Shown here in pieces: positions 26,705-35,583 of a stretch of 64,000 nucleotides of DNA. The stretch covers positions 620,001-684,000 of the forward strand of contig CANMDW010000001.1 in the NCBI GenBank assembly GCA_947496705.1, given 5' to 3'. The translations under genes and the position numbers were made by a program. Below the pieces are notes generated by a model. The model saw only the letters and a program-made list of their open reading frames with translations. It was not told the DNA's origin and did no database searches. This stretch comes from an uncultured Aquimarina sp. (GTDB lineage: Bacteria; Bacteroidota; Bacteroidia; Flavobacteriales; Flavobacteriaceae). Position 1 is the stretch's first letter, and the number at the start of each line of letters is the position of its first letter.

Positions 26705-29467
26705 TTAAAATGCATATGTCAAGGAGATGAGTAATCTTCTAGGCAAAAATGGAATCCCGGTATAATAGGTGTCTTCGGCAGTGGCTGCCCCGGCATCGAT
26801 CTCTTGTGCTTTGGCCAGAGCGGCATCGTTATCTGATACATATAAAAAGCGTAATGCTTTATCGGTATTTATTACATTTTTGAGTAATACATTTAGTCTT
26901 AAACTACTTTTATCATCTAAGGGAAGTTTTCCATACACCCCTAAATTAAGATTGGCAATATCATCTTGCTTATAGATATTGGTCGCGTCTGCATATCGAT
27001 TCGCAAAGTAGTTTAAGGCTGCATTTACACCATAATACTTTTGATCATAATTTGCCGAAGCGTTAATAATGGTAGAAGGAACCCGTGGTATTTGATTTCC
27101 TTTTAAGTCTATTGAAAATATATCTGTTCCATTTGCATCCTGACCTTCACTTTGGATCGAATTCCCAAAAGTCGGTCCGTTGGGATCTGCATCTTCTACT
27201 GCAATTTTGAAATCCTCGAAAGTAGCGCGCTGATAGGTAAAGCTACCTCGCAGTAATAATCCGCTAACTTGTCTTGGCGTATATGTCAAAGCTATCTCCC
27301 CTCCGATAATTTGATTGGTTCCCAAAGGGCGTTGTACGGCGACACCTCCTTCATACACTGTTGCCAGTCTGTTTTCGATATTGGTATAAAAACCTGCCAT
27401 GTCAATTCCCAGATCCGATATACTGGTACGATATCCTACTTCGATATTGGTGATACGTTCATTGTCTTCGAGTGTTGGATTGGTTTCCAGAGATTGAGGG
27501 TCAACAGGAGAATATGCACCATAGTCTGGCATTCTGAAGGCACTTACAAAATTTCCATAAACAGAGGATTTCTCATTTAACAAATGGTTAATTCCGATAG
27601 AATAGCTGATATCATTATTAGATTCTTTACGTTTTCCAATATCCGGATCATCATCTGGATCATTAGGATTGTCGTAAAACCCTTCTAGTTGCATATTAAT
27701 CTCATCGTATCTGAATCCAACATTCACGGTGGTTTTCTTTCCAAATTTCATTTCATCACCTGCAAAGAAAGAATTCACGGTAATACGATATTGATCTCGC
27801 CTTGCGGGACTACCAAAAGGCACTGGATTTCCGCCTACAGTGGTAGGAACGTTTATTGTATCTCCATTGGGAGGAATAAGAATCGGATCTCCGCCAGGCC
27901 CTAAAAGAGGGGCAAAGAACCCTAATGCCGGATTATCAGGTTCTGCAGAAGATACATATAACCACGAATAGGTTTCGGGGGTATACCACCCACGAGAGAA
28001 GTAAGATCCGACATTAAAACTGTGTTTTGAATCGCCAATAGTTGCAGGAACTGTAAATCTAAGCTCATCCATAACATCTCTATCCCTTCCATCACCGTCT
28101 ATAACAAGCCTCAAATTAATGGGTAATTCAGGATCATTGGGGTCATTAAAATAAAAGTCAGAAATACCGAGATTGAATTTGGTTCCGTGGCGATAATCCT
28201 GCATACGAAAATTATTGCTTACCGTTAACCAATCGGTTAGCTGAATATCGAATTTAACTCCAAAATTAAGCCCTTCAGCATAGTTTCCTTCTTTAAATGA
28301 ATCTCGGAAACTTCGGTTTTGGGAATTTCCGTTTACATCAGTGATCTGAAAATTTCCAGGAGGGATTCCCAAAGCATTATTAAGAAAGGGGTGGGTATAA
28401 TTTTCTAAGGTTTCTGAATAATAAGAATCGGTTGTTTCCCAGCCATCTAAAGGAGTATTGTCTGATAACCGATATGGGATATCGATCATATTCTGAATGG
28501 TCATATCTGTGAATCCTCCATATACCCGAAATGACCCCTTATCAAAAAGGTAATCAAAATTGGCACGAAATTGCCCTCCTTTATCTGAATATCCCAGATC
28601 TCTGAAACCACGATCTTCGAGATAAAATCCACCAATATTAAATCGTAGCTTTTCAGAAATAGGTCCGTTGAGGTTTACATCTACTTTATAATCAAAACCA
28701 CTACGGCTATCGACATTTTCGCTATAGTTTGTAAAGCTAACCAGCCCTTCTAATTCTTCCCCACCAACTTTGGATATTACGTTTACAACCCCTGCCGCAG
28801 AAGCTCTTCCGAATAGCGTTGCAGCACTACCACGTACTACTTCAATACGTTCTACATTTTGGTCAAACCCAAAAGCAAAGTCTGGTGGTCGTGCGGTAGT
28901 TGCCAATGAAGGTAATCCATCAATCAAAATACCGGTGTATACCAGTCCATTACCTGATCCATCGGGAAATCCCCGAATAAATACAGATCCACGGGAACGT
29001 CCTTGAGACTGGCTGGTATAGACTCCTGGCGTACCTTGAATCGCTTCAGAAAACCCTTCGGGGCGGATAGTTTCAATTAATTTGGCTCCGATTACACTTA
29101 CAGCGGTTGTGGTTTCGAGTTTTCGAACCGGTTTTCGCGTTGATGATACAATTACTTCGCTCAATTGACTAATATCTGATTCTAATTGAATATTCATTAC
29201 ATTAGACACTATGGCAATTTCCTTTGTCACAAATCCTATCGATGAAAACACCAATACATCCCCTTGTGATGCTTTAATACTATAGTTTCCGTCAAAATTT
29301 GTTATAGTTCCAACTGTAGTTCCCTTGATAAGAACGCTAACACCTGCAATAGGAATCCCCGCCCCATCATTTACCTTTCCAGTTATGGCTCCCTGAGCAT
29401 AAATGCCAGCTGCGCATAAAAGAAAACTAAGTAAACAAACAAAATTTATTACTTTTTTTGGTTTCAT
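26705..29467 (-). CDS. TonB-dependent outer-membrane receptor with carboxypeptidase-like N-domain
   Basis: This 920-residue receptor has a signal peptide ending IYAQG and a CarboxypepD_reg-like domain (AITGKVNDGAGIPIAGVSVLIKGTTVGTITNFDGNYSI, residues 28-65). The plug follows with ETTTAVSVIGAKLIETIRPEGF and VERIEVVRGSAATLFGRASAAGVVNVISK, then a 22-strand-type barrel ending in ..LISLTYAF. It is the siderophore/vitamin-like class rather than SusC, and no SusD partner is beside it. Such receptors import ligands above about 600 Da. Divergent operators at 29.6 kb tie it to the regulon, suggesting that the substrate is bulky. Confidence 0.9.
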   Translation of the reverse strand: MKPKKVINFVCLLSFLLCAAGIYAQGAITGKVNDGAGIPIAGVSVLIKGTTVGTITNFDGNYSIKASQGDVLVFSSIGFVTKEIAIVSNVMNIQLESDISQLSEVIVSSTRKPVRKLETTTAVSVIGAKLIETIRPEGFSEAIQGTPGVYTSQSQGRSRGSVFIRGFPDGSGNGLVYTGILIDGLPSLATTARPPDFAFGFDQNVERIEVVRGSAATLFGRASAAGVVNVISKVGGEELEGLVSFTNYSENVDSRSGFDYKVDVNLNGPISEKLRFNIGGFYLEDRGFRDLGYSDKGGQFRANFDYLFDKGSFRVYGGFTDMTIQNMIDIPYRLSDNTPLDGWETTDSYYSETLENYTHPFLNNALGIPPGNFQITDVNGNSQNRSFRDSFKEGNYAEGLNFGVKFDIQLTDWLTVSNNFRMQDYRHGTKFNLGISDFYFNDPNDPELPINLRLVIDGDGRDRDVMDELRFTVPATIGDSKHSFNVGSYFSRGWYTPETYSWLYVSSAEPDNPALGFFAPLLGPGGDPILIPPNGDTINVPTTVGGNPVPFGSPARRDQYRITVNSFFAGDEMKFGKKTTVNVGFRYDEINMQLEGFYDNPNDPDDDPDIGKRKESNNDISYSIGINHLLNEKSSVYGNFVSAFRMPDYGAYSPVDPQSLETNPTLEDNERITNIEVGYRTSISDLGIDMAGFYTNIENRLATVYEGGVAVQRPLGTNQIIGGEIALTYTPRQVSGLLLRGSFTYQRATFEDFKIAVEDADPNGPTFGNSIQSEGQDANGTDIFSIDLKGNQIPRVPSTIINASANYDQKYYGVNAALNYFANRYADATNIYKQDDIANLNLGVYGKLPLDDKSSLRLNVLLKNVINTDKALRFLYVSDNDAALAKAQEIDAGAATAEDTYYTGIPFLPRRLLISLTYAF

Positions 29468-29593
29468 ATCATAAAATTTACTGGTTTTGATTCGTATGAT
29501 TTTTCGCTATTACTTAGCTTTATCAAAGATTAATGATGAAACTTTAACATAATAAAGGCTAAATAATACACCAATTTAATAATTAATTACATT

Positions 29594-29616
29594 AATTGTT
29601 AATTATATTAACTATT
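29594..29616. promoter_or_regulatory. MarR-type operator between the TonB receptor and DUF3598-like genes
   Basis: GTTAATTATATTAAC (29598-29612) keeps the 9-bp half-site offset; a weaker copy (ATTAATTACATTAAT) lies at 29582-29596. The region separates divergent genes starting at 29467 and 29657. Confidence 0.6.
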
Positions 29617-29656
29617 TTTATTAAAAAAATATTAAAAACCAATATATAACAAAGAC

Positions 29657-30151
29657 ATGATCATACCTGAATTAAAGTTTTTCCCCCTTCATACGGGGGT
29701 TTGGGAAGGAACCTATACCAGAATAAGCCCTAGTGGCGAAATCATTTATAAGCATAAGAGTAAATTGTCATTTAAGCTCATTGGTAATGAATGGCGTCAA
29801 ACCAATTATTATAAATTTGATAATGGCAGAGAAGAATTTCACAATTTTGGAATTGCGCTTTTTAATGAGAAAGGAGTGATGACCTTTGATAATCCCCGAA
29901 TTTATGGGGAAGCCTGGGAGAGTAAGAATAATATTCAGCTTTGGTGGACATATAAAGATGAACCAGGCAGTAAATTGTATGAAATCATTACGATGATCGG
30001 TCCGGGACATCGTATGCGAGTATGGCAATTTAGCAGGGATGATAAATTTGAAGGATTGATGATGATCGAAGAACGACAAACAGACACCGAGGAAAATGTG
30101 CCATTATCACATTTTGATCAAGCCTCGTATATTAATGATGTCAATCTTTAA
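29657..30151 (+). CDS. DUF3598-like calycin-fold protein
   Basis: This 164-residue soluble protein begins FPLHTGVWEGTYTRISPSGEIIYKHKS, which closely recalls the DUF3598 start (LGxWEGxFTRLSPxGE) of cyanobacterial proteins structurally related to phycobilin lyases of the CpcS type. Further strands are SFKLIGNEWRQTNYY, IALFNEKGVMTFDNPRIYGEAWE and GHRMRVWQFSRDDKFEGLMMIEERQT. The family call rests on recall. It forms its own unit behind a MarR-type operator and is the second bilin-lyase-fold candidate in the island. Ligand binding rather than catalysis is my inference. Confidence 0.55.
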   Translation: MIIPELKFFPLHTGVWEGTYTRISPSGEIIYKHKSKLSFKLIGNEWRQTNYYKFDNGREEFHNFGIALFNEKGVMTFDNPRIYGEAWESKNNIQLWWTYKDEPGSKLYEIITMIGPGHRMRVWQFSRDDKFEGLMMIEERQTDTEENVPLSHFDQASYINDVNL

Positions 30152-30220
30152 AGTTTAAATCACTTCCTTATTATTTCAATGTATAAATTTTTTGGTATAA
30201 GATTTCGTATTTCGATTCAA

Positions 30221-30259
30221 ATTAGTTAATTTTATTAATAATTAATTATATTAACTATT
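30221..30259. promoter_or_regulatory. Tandem MarR-type operators before the LeuC2 operon
   Basis: GTTAATTTTATTAAT (30225-30239) and ATTAATTATATTAAC (30241-30255) each keep the 9-bp spacing and lie 16 bp apart, about 70 bases before the start of the second hydratase operon. Confidence 0.6.
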
Positions 30260-30325
30260 TAATCATTGTTTTCTAAATATTAGTTTTAGAAAATATTTTC
30301 AAAAAAAACTCCAAAGATCACATTT

Positions 30326-31594
30326 ATGGAAATGACCATCACAGAAAAAATTATGGCCCGCAATAGCGGAAGGGATCATGTAGTTCCGGGACAATTAGTT
30401 TGGACAGATGTCAATTCGGTGATGACTATGGATTATTTGGGGAAACAATGTTTTGATAAATTCAGATCTTTAGGGAAAGAGGAGGTTTTTGATAAAGATC
30501 GGGTCATTTGTGTTTCTGATCATTTAGTTCCTCCCCCCAATCAGAAATTTGCTACAATGCTAAACGAATGGCGTGAAGTAGTGAAGCAGCATGATATTAC
30601 TCATTTTTATGATTTAGGAAGACAGGGAATTGCGCATCAGATCATGGTAGAACAAGGCCATGTGCTCCCAGGTACTATTAGTATTGGTACAGATTCGCAT
30701 GCCAACACTTATGGCGCTGTTGGCGCAGTAGGAAATGCTATCGGTGTAACAGATGCTGCCGTAGCGATGGCTACTGGTAAAGCATGGTTTAGAGTGCCGC
30801 AATCTGTAAAATTTCATATTACGGGAGAATGGCAGCCCTGGGTGATGGCAAAGGATTTAAGCCTTCATATTATGGGAATGATGCACTGGAACGGACATTT
30901 AATATACAAAACATTAGAGTTTACCGGCCCCGCTATTAAATCACTGGATATGGCAGGCAGAATGACCTTATGTAATATGACGGTGGATCTGGGTGCCAAA
31001 AATGGAATTATAGCACCAGATACAATTACAAAAAAATATCTGGACAAAGTAGCAAAAGGAAGCTGGGATATGATTGCCAGTGATGATGATGCACATTACG
31101 ATGCCGTATATGAAGTGGATGTGACCAATTTGGGGCCAACTGTGGCCATGCCGGATAAGTTAGACGATACCGTTCCTGTAGAAAAAGTGATAGGAATCAA
31201 ATTTAATAAAGCATTTGTAGGAACCTGTACCAATGGCCGCTTAGAAGACTTGGCGGTAATGGCAAAGATCATGAAGGGAAAACAGATACATAGAGATGTA
31301 AATATGATTGTAGTACCGGCTAGTCAAACAGTATATCTCAATGCTTTACGAGCCGGATATTTAGAAACCCTTATTGAAGCAGGAGCGGCAGTAGACACCC
31401 CAAGTTGTGCAGCCTGCGCGGGCATCCATACTGGCGTAGCTGGTGATGGAGACATTGTGTTGAGTGCCGGAAACAGAAACATGAAAGGTAGAATGGGAAG
31501 TAAAAATGCACAAATTTATTTAACATCACCTTCGGTGGTGGCAGCATCTGCGATTACAGGTGTGATTACCGATCCAAGAACTTTTGATGTATAG
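30326..31594 (+). CDS. LeuC-like large subunit of an aconitase-type hydratase (pair 2)
   Basis: This 422-residue protein carries IGTDSHANTYGAVGAVGNAIGVTDAA near residue 120 and [4Fe-4S] ligands in VGTCTNGRLEDLAVM and PSCAACAGIH. It ends QIYLTSPSVVAASAITG. Its small subunit is not adjacent: the FAD oxidoreductase gene lies between them. It differs clearly from the LeuC-like protein at 19759, so the two pairs probably act on different diacids of the same pathway. Confidence 0.88.
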   Translation: MEMTITEKIMARNSGRDHVVPGQLVWTDVNSVMTMDYLGKQCFDKFRSLGKEEVFDKDRVICVSDHLVPPPNQKFATMLNEWREVVKQHDITHFYDLGRQGIAHQIMVEQGHVLPGTISIGTDSHANTYGAVGAVGNAIGVTDAAVAMATGKAWFRVPQSVKFHITGEWQPWVMAKDLSLHIMGMMHWNGHLIYKTLEFTGPAIKSLDMAGRMTLCNMTVDLGAKNGIIAPDTITKKYLDKVAKGSWDMIASDDDAHYDAVYEVDVTNLGPTVAMPDKLDDTVPVEKVIGIKFNKAFVGTCTNGRLEDLAVMAKIMKGKQIHRDVNMIVVPASQTVYLNALRAGYLETLIEAGAAVDTPSCAACAGIHTGVAGDGDIVLSAGNRNMKGRMGSKNAQIYLTSPSVVAASAITGVITDPRTFDV

Positions 31595-31627
31595 TTTTTA
31601 TTTTTTGAGTAAAATCTGATTAAATAA

Positions 31628-32977
31628 ATGAAAAGAAGAGCTTTTGTTACAAATATGGCTTCAGCCGGCTTGGGGTTAGCATTAACTACCATTCCTATGA
31701 GTTATATCCGCAATCTGGATACAGAAATCCTTATCTTGGGAGGTGGTCTCTCAGGGCTTTATTTAGCGTACCTTCTTGAAAAAGCAGGAAAGGAATGTAT
31801 CCTTTTAGAAGGCAGTAATCGACTTGGTGGTAGAATGTTCACAAGAAAAGATATAAACAGAGATGTTGGTGGTCGGGGTATTGGTGATAAATATATAGAG
31901 GTAATGAATTTGGTGAAAGATCTCAATGTAGAAATGATAGACATTACCAAGTATATGAACGAGCCTTCCGCTATATACCTAGACGGTCAATTACATCCCA
32001 AATGGCCAGAAGCAAAAAGCAATCCTGGAATGTTGCAGTTTATGGCATTAGGAAAAGCACCTCAATTGACTGCCTTAGATCAGTGGTATCAAAGTACAAA
32101 CTTAGACGAGACGTATAGTGAATTATTAAAACGGAATGGACTAACAGATCGAGAATTAGACTTGGCAAATATCAGTGCAAATTATAATGATATCAGGGAG
32201 ACTTCTGCGATAAATGCTTACCATAGTATGGCATTTAGAAAATTCAACGGTTCTAAAAAGATTTTGAATTTTAAAGGAGGAACCAAATCATTTATTAATG
32301 CTATTGTAAATGATCTTTCTATGCCAATATATACAAATAAGTTTGTTGTGTCTATAAAAGATGAAAAAGATGAAGTATTTATAAAATGTAAAGATGGTTC
32401 AAGATACAGGTCTAAAAAAGTTGTCTCGACATTACCTTTTAGCACACTACGAGATGTAAATATGGATATTTCTTTCAATGTAAATCAAAAAAAAGCTATT
32501 GATCAAATTCCATACACGCTTATTACTCAGATTCATCTTCATCATAAAGAAGCCTTTTGGAAAGAAGACAATACTCCATTATCAATGTGGACAGATACTC
32601 CACTTGAACGAGTGATGAATATGAGTTCAACCCCAGACGAAAAAGCGATTGTATGCTGGATAAATGGTAAAGGAACTCATTTCTTTGATAGTATGTCAGA
32701 AATTGAAATAGCCGATTATACCCTAAAAAAGTTTAAAGAGATTAGGCCTGCTTCTGAAGGAAAACTGGAATACCTGGGAACTCATAGTTGGGGAAAATAT
32801 CCATTTAATAAAGGAGCATATATAGAATTTGGTGTTGGACAAGCATCCTGGTTTCAAGATATGATCAGGGCCTCAGGTAATGTGCATTTTGCAGGTGAGC
32901 ATACTGCTTATAGATCAAGAGGAATAGAAGGAGCAGCTGAATCTGCCAGAAGAGTATTTAATGAATTAGTAAACTAA
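31628..32977 (+). CDS. Secreted or exported FAD-dependent amine-oxidase-family protein
   Basis: This 449-residue flavoprotein begins MKRRAFVTNMASAGLGLALTT, a Tat-like twin-arginine/hydrophobic leader (KRR, no full SRRxFLK). The dinucleotide motif EILILGGGLSGLYLAYLL follows near residue 32, with LEGSNRLGGRMFTR, then the C-terminal FAD motif VHFAGEHTAYRSRGIEGAAESARRV. This is the monoamine-oxidase/phytoene-desaturase/protoporphyrinogen-oxidase-like fold. It sits between the LeuC2 and LeuD2 genes. Substrate unknown; oxidation of an amine or ring C-N/C-C bond is possible. Confidence 0.8.
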   Translation: MKRRAFVTNMASAGLGLALTTIPMSYIRNLDTEILILGGGLSGLYLAYLLEKAGKECILLEGSNRLGGRMFTRKDINRDVGGRGIGDKYIEVMNLVKDLNVEMIDITKYMNEPSAIYLDGQLHPKWPEAKSNPGMLQFMALGKAPQLTALDQWYQSTNLDETYSELLKRNGLTDRELDLANISANYNDIRETSAINAYHSMAFRKFNGSKKILNFKGGTKSFINAIVNDLSMPIYTNKFVVSIKDEKDEVFIKCKDGSRYRSKKVVSTLPFSTLRDVNMDISFNVNQKKAIDQIPYTLITQIHLHHKEAFWKEDNTPLSMWTDTPLERVMNMSSTPDEKAIVCWINGKGTHFFDSMSEIEIADYTLKKFKEIRPASEGKLEYLGTHSWGKYPFNKGAYIEFGVGQASWFQDMIRASGNVHFAGEHTAYRSRGIEGAAESARRVFNELVN

Positions 32978-32987
32978 AAAACACGAT

Positions 32988-33512
32988 ATGATAAAAGGAA
33001 CCTGTTGGGTAGCAGATGACTACGTTATGGCTTACGATATTATTATTCAGGAATACTGGACGTCTCCTATTGATCCGGTAGAAAACAGTAAATGGGTAAT
33101 GGCGGGTGTCAAAGATGAATTTAATAAAGAAAACGGTTTTAAAGATGGCGGTTATACCTTTATTGTTGCAGCGCATAATTTTGCGGGAGGCGGTAAATCG
33201 ATCGAGCATGTAATTACAGGATTGATTGGTGCAGGTATCAAAGCCGTTTTCGCTATCAGTTTTGCCAGATTGCAGTATAGAAATGCAATTAATTACGGGT
33301 TACCATTCGTTACTTGTGATGATATTTCAAAAGGATGCGATACCGGAGATGAATTGGAGTATGATCCAGAAAACGGAATGATCAAAAACTTAACAAAAGG
33401 TACTTCCTTTCAATCGATACCTGCGGCACCTTTTGTTGCAGAAGTTGGTGAAGCCGGAGGATTAATGAATTATGTACGGGAAAAAATAGCCAAAGGAGAA
33501 CCTATAGAATAG
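32988..33512 (+). CDS. LeuD-like small subunit with altered active-site loop (pair 2)
   Basis: This 174-residue protein has the swivel-domain pattern but replaces the loop NFGCGSSREHA by HNFAGGGKSIEHVITG (near residues 63-77). By alignment the catalytic Ser of the GSSRE motif becomes Lys and the Arg becomes Ile. Other landmarks such as ARLQYRNAINYGLPFVTCDD and GEAGGLMNYVREK follow the LeuD plan. It should pair with LeuC2 and form a divergent hydratase or isomerase. It sits 5 bases upstream of the HpcH/HpaI gene. Confidence 0.75.
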   Translation: MIKGTCWVADDYVMAYDIIIQEYWTSPIDPVENSKWVMAGVKDEFNKENGFKDGGYTFIVAAHNFAGGGKSIEHVITGLIGAGIKAVFAISFARLQYRNAINYGLPFVTCDDISKGCDTGDELEYDPENGMIKNLTKGTSFQSIPAAPFVAEVGEAGGLMNYVREKIAKGEPIE

Positions 33513-33516
33513 CATT

Positions 33517-34278
33517 ATGCGAGAAAACCTGCTTAAAAAAAGAATTGCACAAGGTAAAACAGGATTTGGAGTCATTTCTCCGACCATTGATCCGACTATC
33601 TGCGAGTATATAGGGCTCACAGGTATGGATTTTTATATGATCGATGGAGAACATGGAGGGATTACGGCATCCGATATTACGAATATGATACGAGCTTGCG
33701 AACTCAGAGACTGTACTCCATTGGCCAGAATCCGAAGTGTGGATGCAAAATTGATCCTTCAATATATGGATGCAGGGATTATGGGGGTCATGATGCCCAG
33801 TATTGATACGGTTGATGATGTAAAACGCCTGGTGGAGGCCATAAAATATCCTCCAATGGGTTATAGAGGTTTAGGACCCGTTCGGGCATCAGATTATATG
33901 CAGGGAGCTATGAATCAAAAGGAGTATGTTCAATTTTCTAATGAACAAACGTTGGTGCTTCCACAGATTGAATCGATGGAATGTGTAAAAAACCTAAAAG
34001 AACTTTGTAAAGTTGATGGAGTTGATGGTTTTATTATTGGCCCAAGGGATTTAGCGATGTCTATGGGACATTATGATGGGCCGGGACATGATGAGGTAAA
34101 GAAAACACTGGATGAAATTTTTGCCACGGTACTCGAATCCGGAAAATGGTTTGGTACCGTTGCCGGAACCGCTCTGCAGGCAGAAGGACTAATTGAGAAA
34201 GGTGCTGCATTGGTTATGAATTCTGTTCAGGGATTGATAAAAACCTCAGGAAAAGCATTTTTAGATGCCAGGCAATAA
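33517..34278 (+). CDS. HpcH/HpaI-family aldolase/citrate-lyase-like enzyme
   Basis: This 253-residue TIM-barrel aldolase has the metal/catalytic landmarks of the HpaI class: MIDGEHGGI (Glu-His), PLARIRSVD (Arg), LPQIESMECV (Glu), and FIIGPRDLAMSMG (Asp), plus YPPMGYRGLGPVRAS. These enzymes split 2-keto-4-hydroxy acids to pyruvate plus an aldehyde or related products. It follows LeuD2 by 5 bases, so it likely cleaves the product of the pair-2 hydratase. Confidence 0.9.
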   Translation: MRENLLKKRIAQGKTGFGVISPTIDPTICEYIGLTGMDFYMIDGEHGGITASDITNMIRACELRDCTPLARIRSVDAKLILQYMDAGIMGVMMPSIDTVDDVKRLVEAIKYPPMGYRGLGPVRASDYMQGAMNQKEYVQFSNEQTLVLPQIESMECVKNLKELCKVDGVDGFIIGPRDLAMSMGHYDGPGHDEVKKTLDEIFATVLESGKWFGTVAGTALQAEGLIEKGAALVMNSVQGLIKTSGKAFLDARQ

Positions 34279-34313
34279 AAAATTGAATAATTTTAGAAAT
34301 AAAAATAGCAAAC

Positions 34314-34625
34314 ATGGCTGCACTAGTTGTATTATTTAATTTAAAGGATAAATCATCAAAAGGTGCTTATGAGAAATGGGCGCAAAATACCGATGTTCCT
34401 ACCGTTAAAGGATTAGCATCGGTAGATGACTTTAAGGTATATCACTTGCAAAATATTATGGGAACCGAAAACCCTTCGCCTTATGAATATTGTGAAATAA
34501 TTGATATTAATGATATGGCAAAATTAGGTAAAGAAATTGCTACAGAAACTATGCAAAAGGTAGCAAGTGAATTCCAGGAGTTTGCAGATAACCCTACCTT
34601 TATAATTTCAGAACAAATAGCATAG
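34314..34625 (+). CDS. HapK/REDY-like protein
   Basis: This 103-residue ferredoxin-like-fold candidate matches, from memory, the REDY-like HapK family: LFNLKDKSSKGAYEKWAQ, DVPTVKGLASVDDFKVY, PYEYCEIIDINDMAKLGKE and FADNPTFIISEQI. HapK was first noted in a prodigiosin (tripyrrole) gene cluster, yet relatives are common in catabolic clusters and the biochemical role is unsettled. It is embedded between the aldolase and the SDR, in the same operon. Confidence 0.65.
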   Translation: MAALVVLFNLKDKSSKGAYEKWAQNTDVPTVKGLASVDDFKVYHLQNIMGTENPSPYEYCEIIDINDMAKLGKEIATETMQKVASEFQEFADNPTFIISEQIA

Positions 34626-34627
34626 TG

Positions 34628-35461
34628 ATGTATAATTTAAAAGGAAAAACTGCAATTATTACCGGATCAGGAAGGCGAAAAGGTATTGGAGAAGCCATTG
34701 CACTCAAATTGGCTTCAGAAGGTTGTAATGTGGTTATAACAGATATAGGCGTTACCAAAGGAACACAATTCAGTAAGCAACATATCGGTACTACTGATGA
34801 AATGGAAGCCATAATTGCCGATGTCAAAAAACTAGGTGCAAATGCAATTGCTCTTGCCTGTGATATACGATATGAAGATCAGGTCTCTAACCTGATGCAG
34901 ACCGCCAAAGATGCCTTCGGAAGCATTGATATCCTGGTCAATAATGCCGGAGTAGGTTTTATCATGGAGCCCTTTACCGAATTTAAAGAGGCAAGCTGGG
35001 ACGCTGTGTTGGATGTAAATCTAAAAGGAGCATTTTTATGTTCAAAACATGCAGCTATGCAAATGATTGAACAAGGTAAAGGGGGATCGATTATCAATAT
35101 TGCCAGCCAGGCTGCGAAATCCGGGTTCCCATTTGCAGCAGCATATACTGCCTCCAAACATGGAATGATAGGTCTTACCCGATCGAATGCCGTAGAACTG
35201 GGAACTCATAAAATTAGGGTAAATGCAGTATGCCCAAATCATATTACTACCGGATTAGGGCATTGGCAGAACCAGTTTTTTAGTGATAAACTAGGGCTGA
35301 AGTATGATGAGTACCTTCAGACGATTGTAGATAAAAACCCTTTGGGAAGAACAGGCCTGGTCGAAGATATTGCCAAGGCCGTAGCTTTTTTAGCTTCAGA
35401 TCAGGCAGATTATATTACAGGAGAAGCGATGAATGTGAGTGGCGGAGAGGAATATCATTAG
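34628..35461 (+). CDS. Classical short-chain dehydrogenase/reductase
   Basis: I prefer the ATG at 34628 over the overlapping GTG at 34625. The protein, about 277 residues, has TGSGRRKGIGEAIALKLASEG (NAD(P) loop, near residue 12), ILVNNAGVGF, and the active-site segment NIASQAAKSGFPFAAAYTASKHGMIG with Ser, Tyr and Lys intact. It ends YITGEAMNVSGGEEYH. A hydroxyl or ketone oxidoreductase in the second hydratase operon, directly after the HapK-like gene. Confidence 0.88.
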   Translation: MYNLKGKTAIITGSGRRKGIGEAIALKLASEGCNVVITDIGVTKGTQFSKQHIGTTDEMEAIIADVKKLGANAIALACDIRYEDQVSNLMQTAKDAFGSIDILVNNAGVGFIMEPFTEFKEASWDAVLDVNLKGAFLCSKHAAMQMIEQGKGGSIINIASQAAKSGFPFAAAYTASKHGMIGLTRSNAVELGTHKIRVNAVCPNHITTGLGHWQNQFFSDKLGLKYDEYLQTIVDKNPLGRTGLVEDIAKAVAFLASDQADYITGEAMNVSGGEEYH

Positions 35462-35583
35462 CGAGATCCAATTTTGAAGAATCACTTTTGTAATGGAATT
35501 CAAAATTGAACGATGGCAGAATTAATATTCCCTTGAAGGGATTATAGAGTTGTTTATCAGATCATTAACTTATTAAAAAACCA

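Noticed and set aside
19256..33512. Leucine biosynthesis (LeuC/LeuD) as the role of the hydratase pairs
   Set aside because: No leuA or leuB is nearby, there are two divergent pairs, and both are in operator-linked catabolic operons; one small subunit lacks the standard loop.
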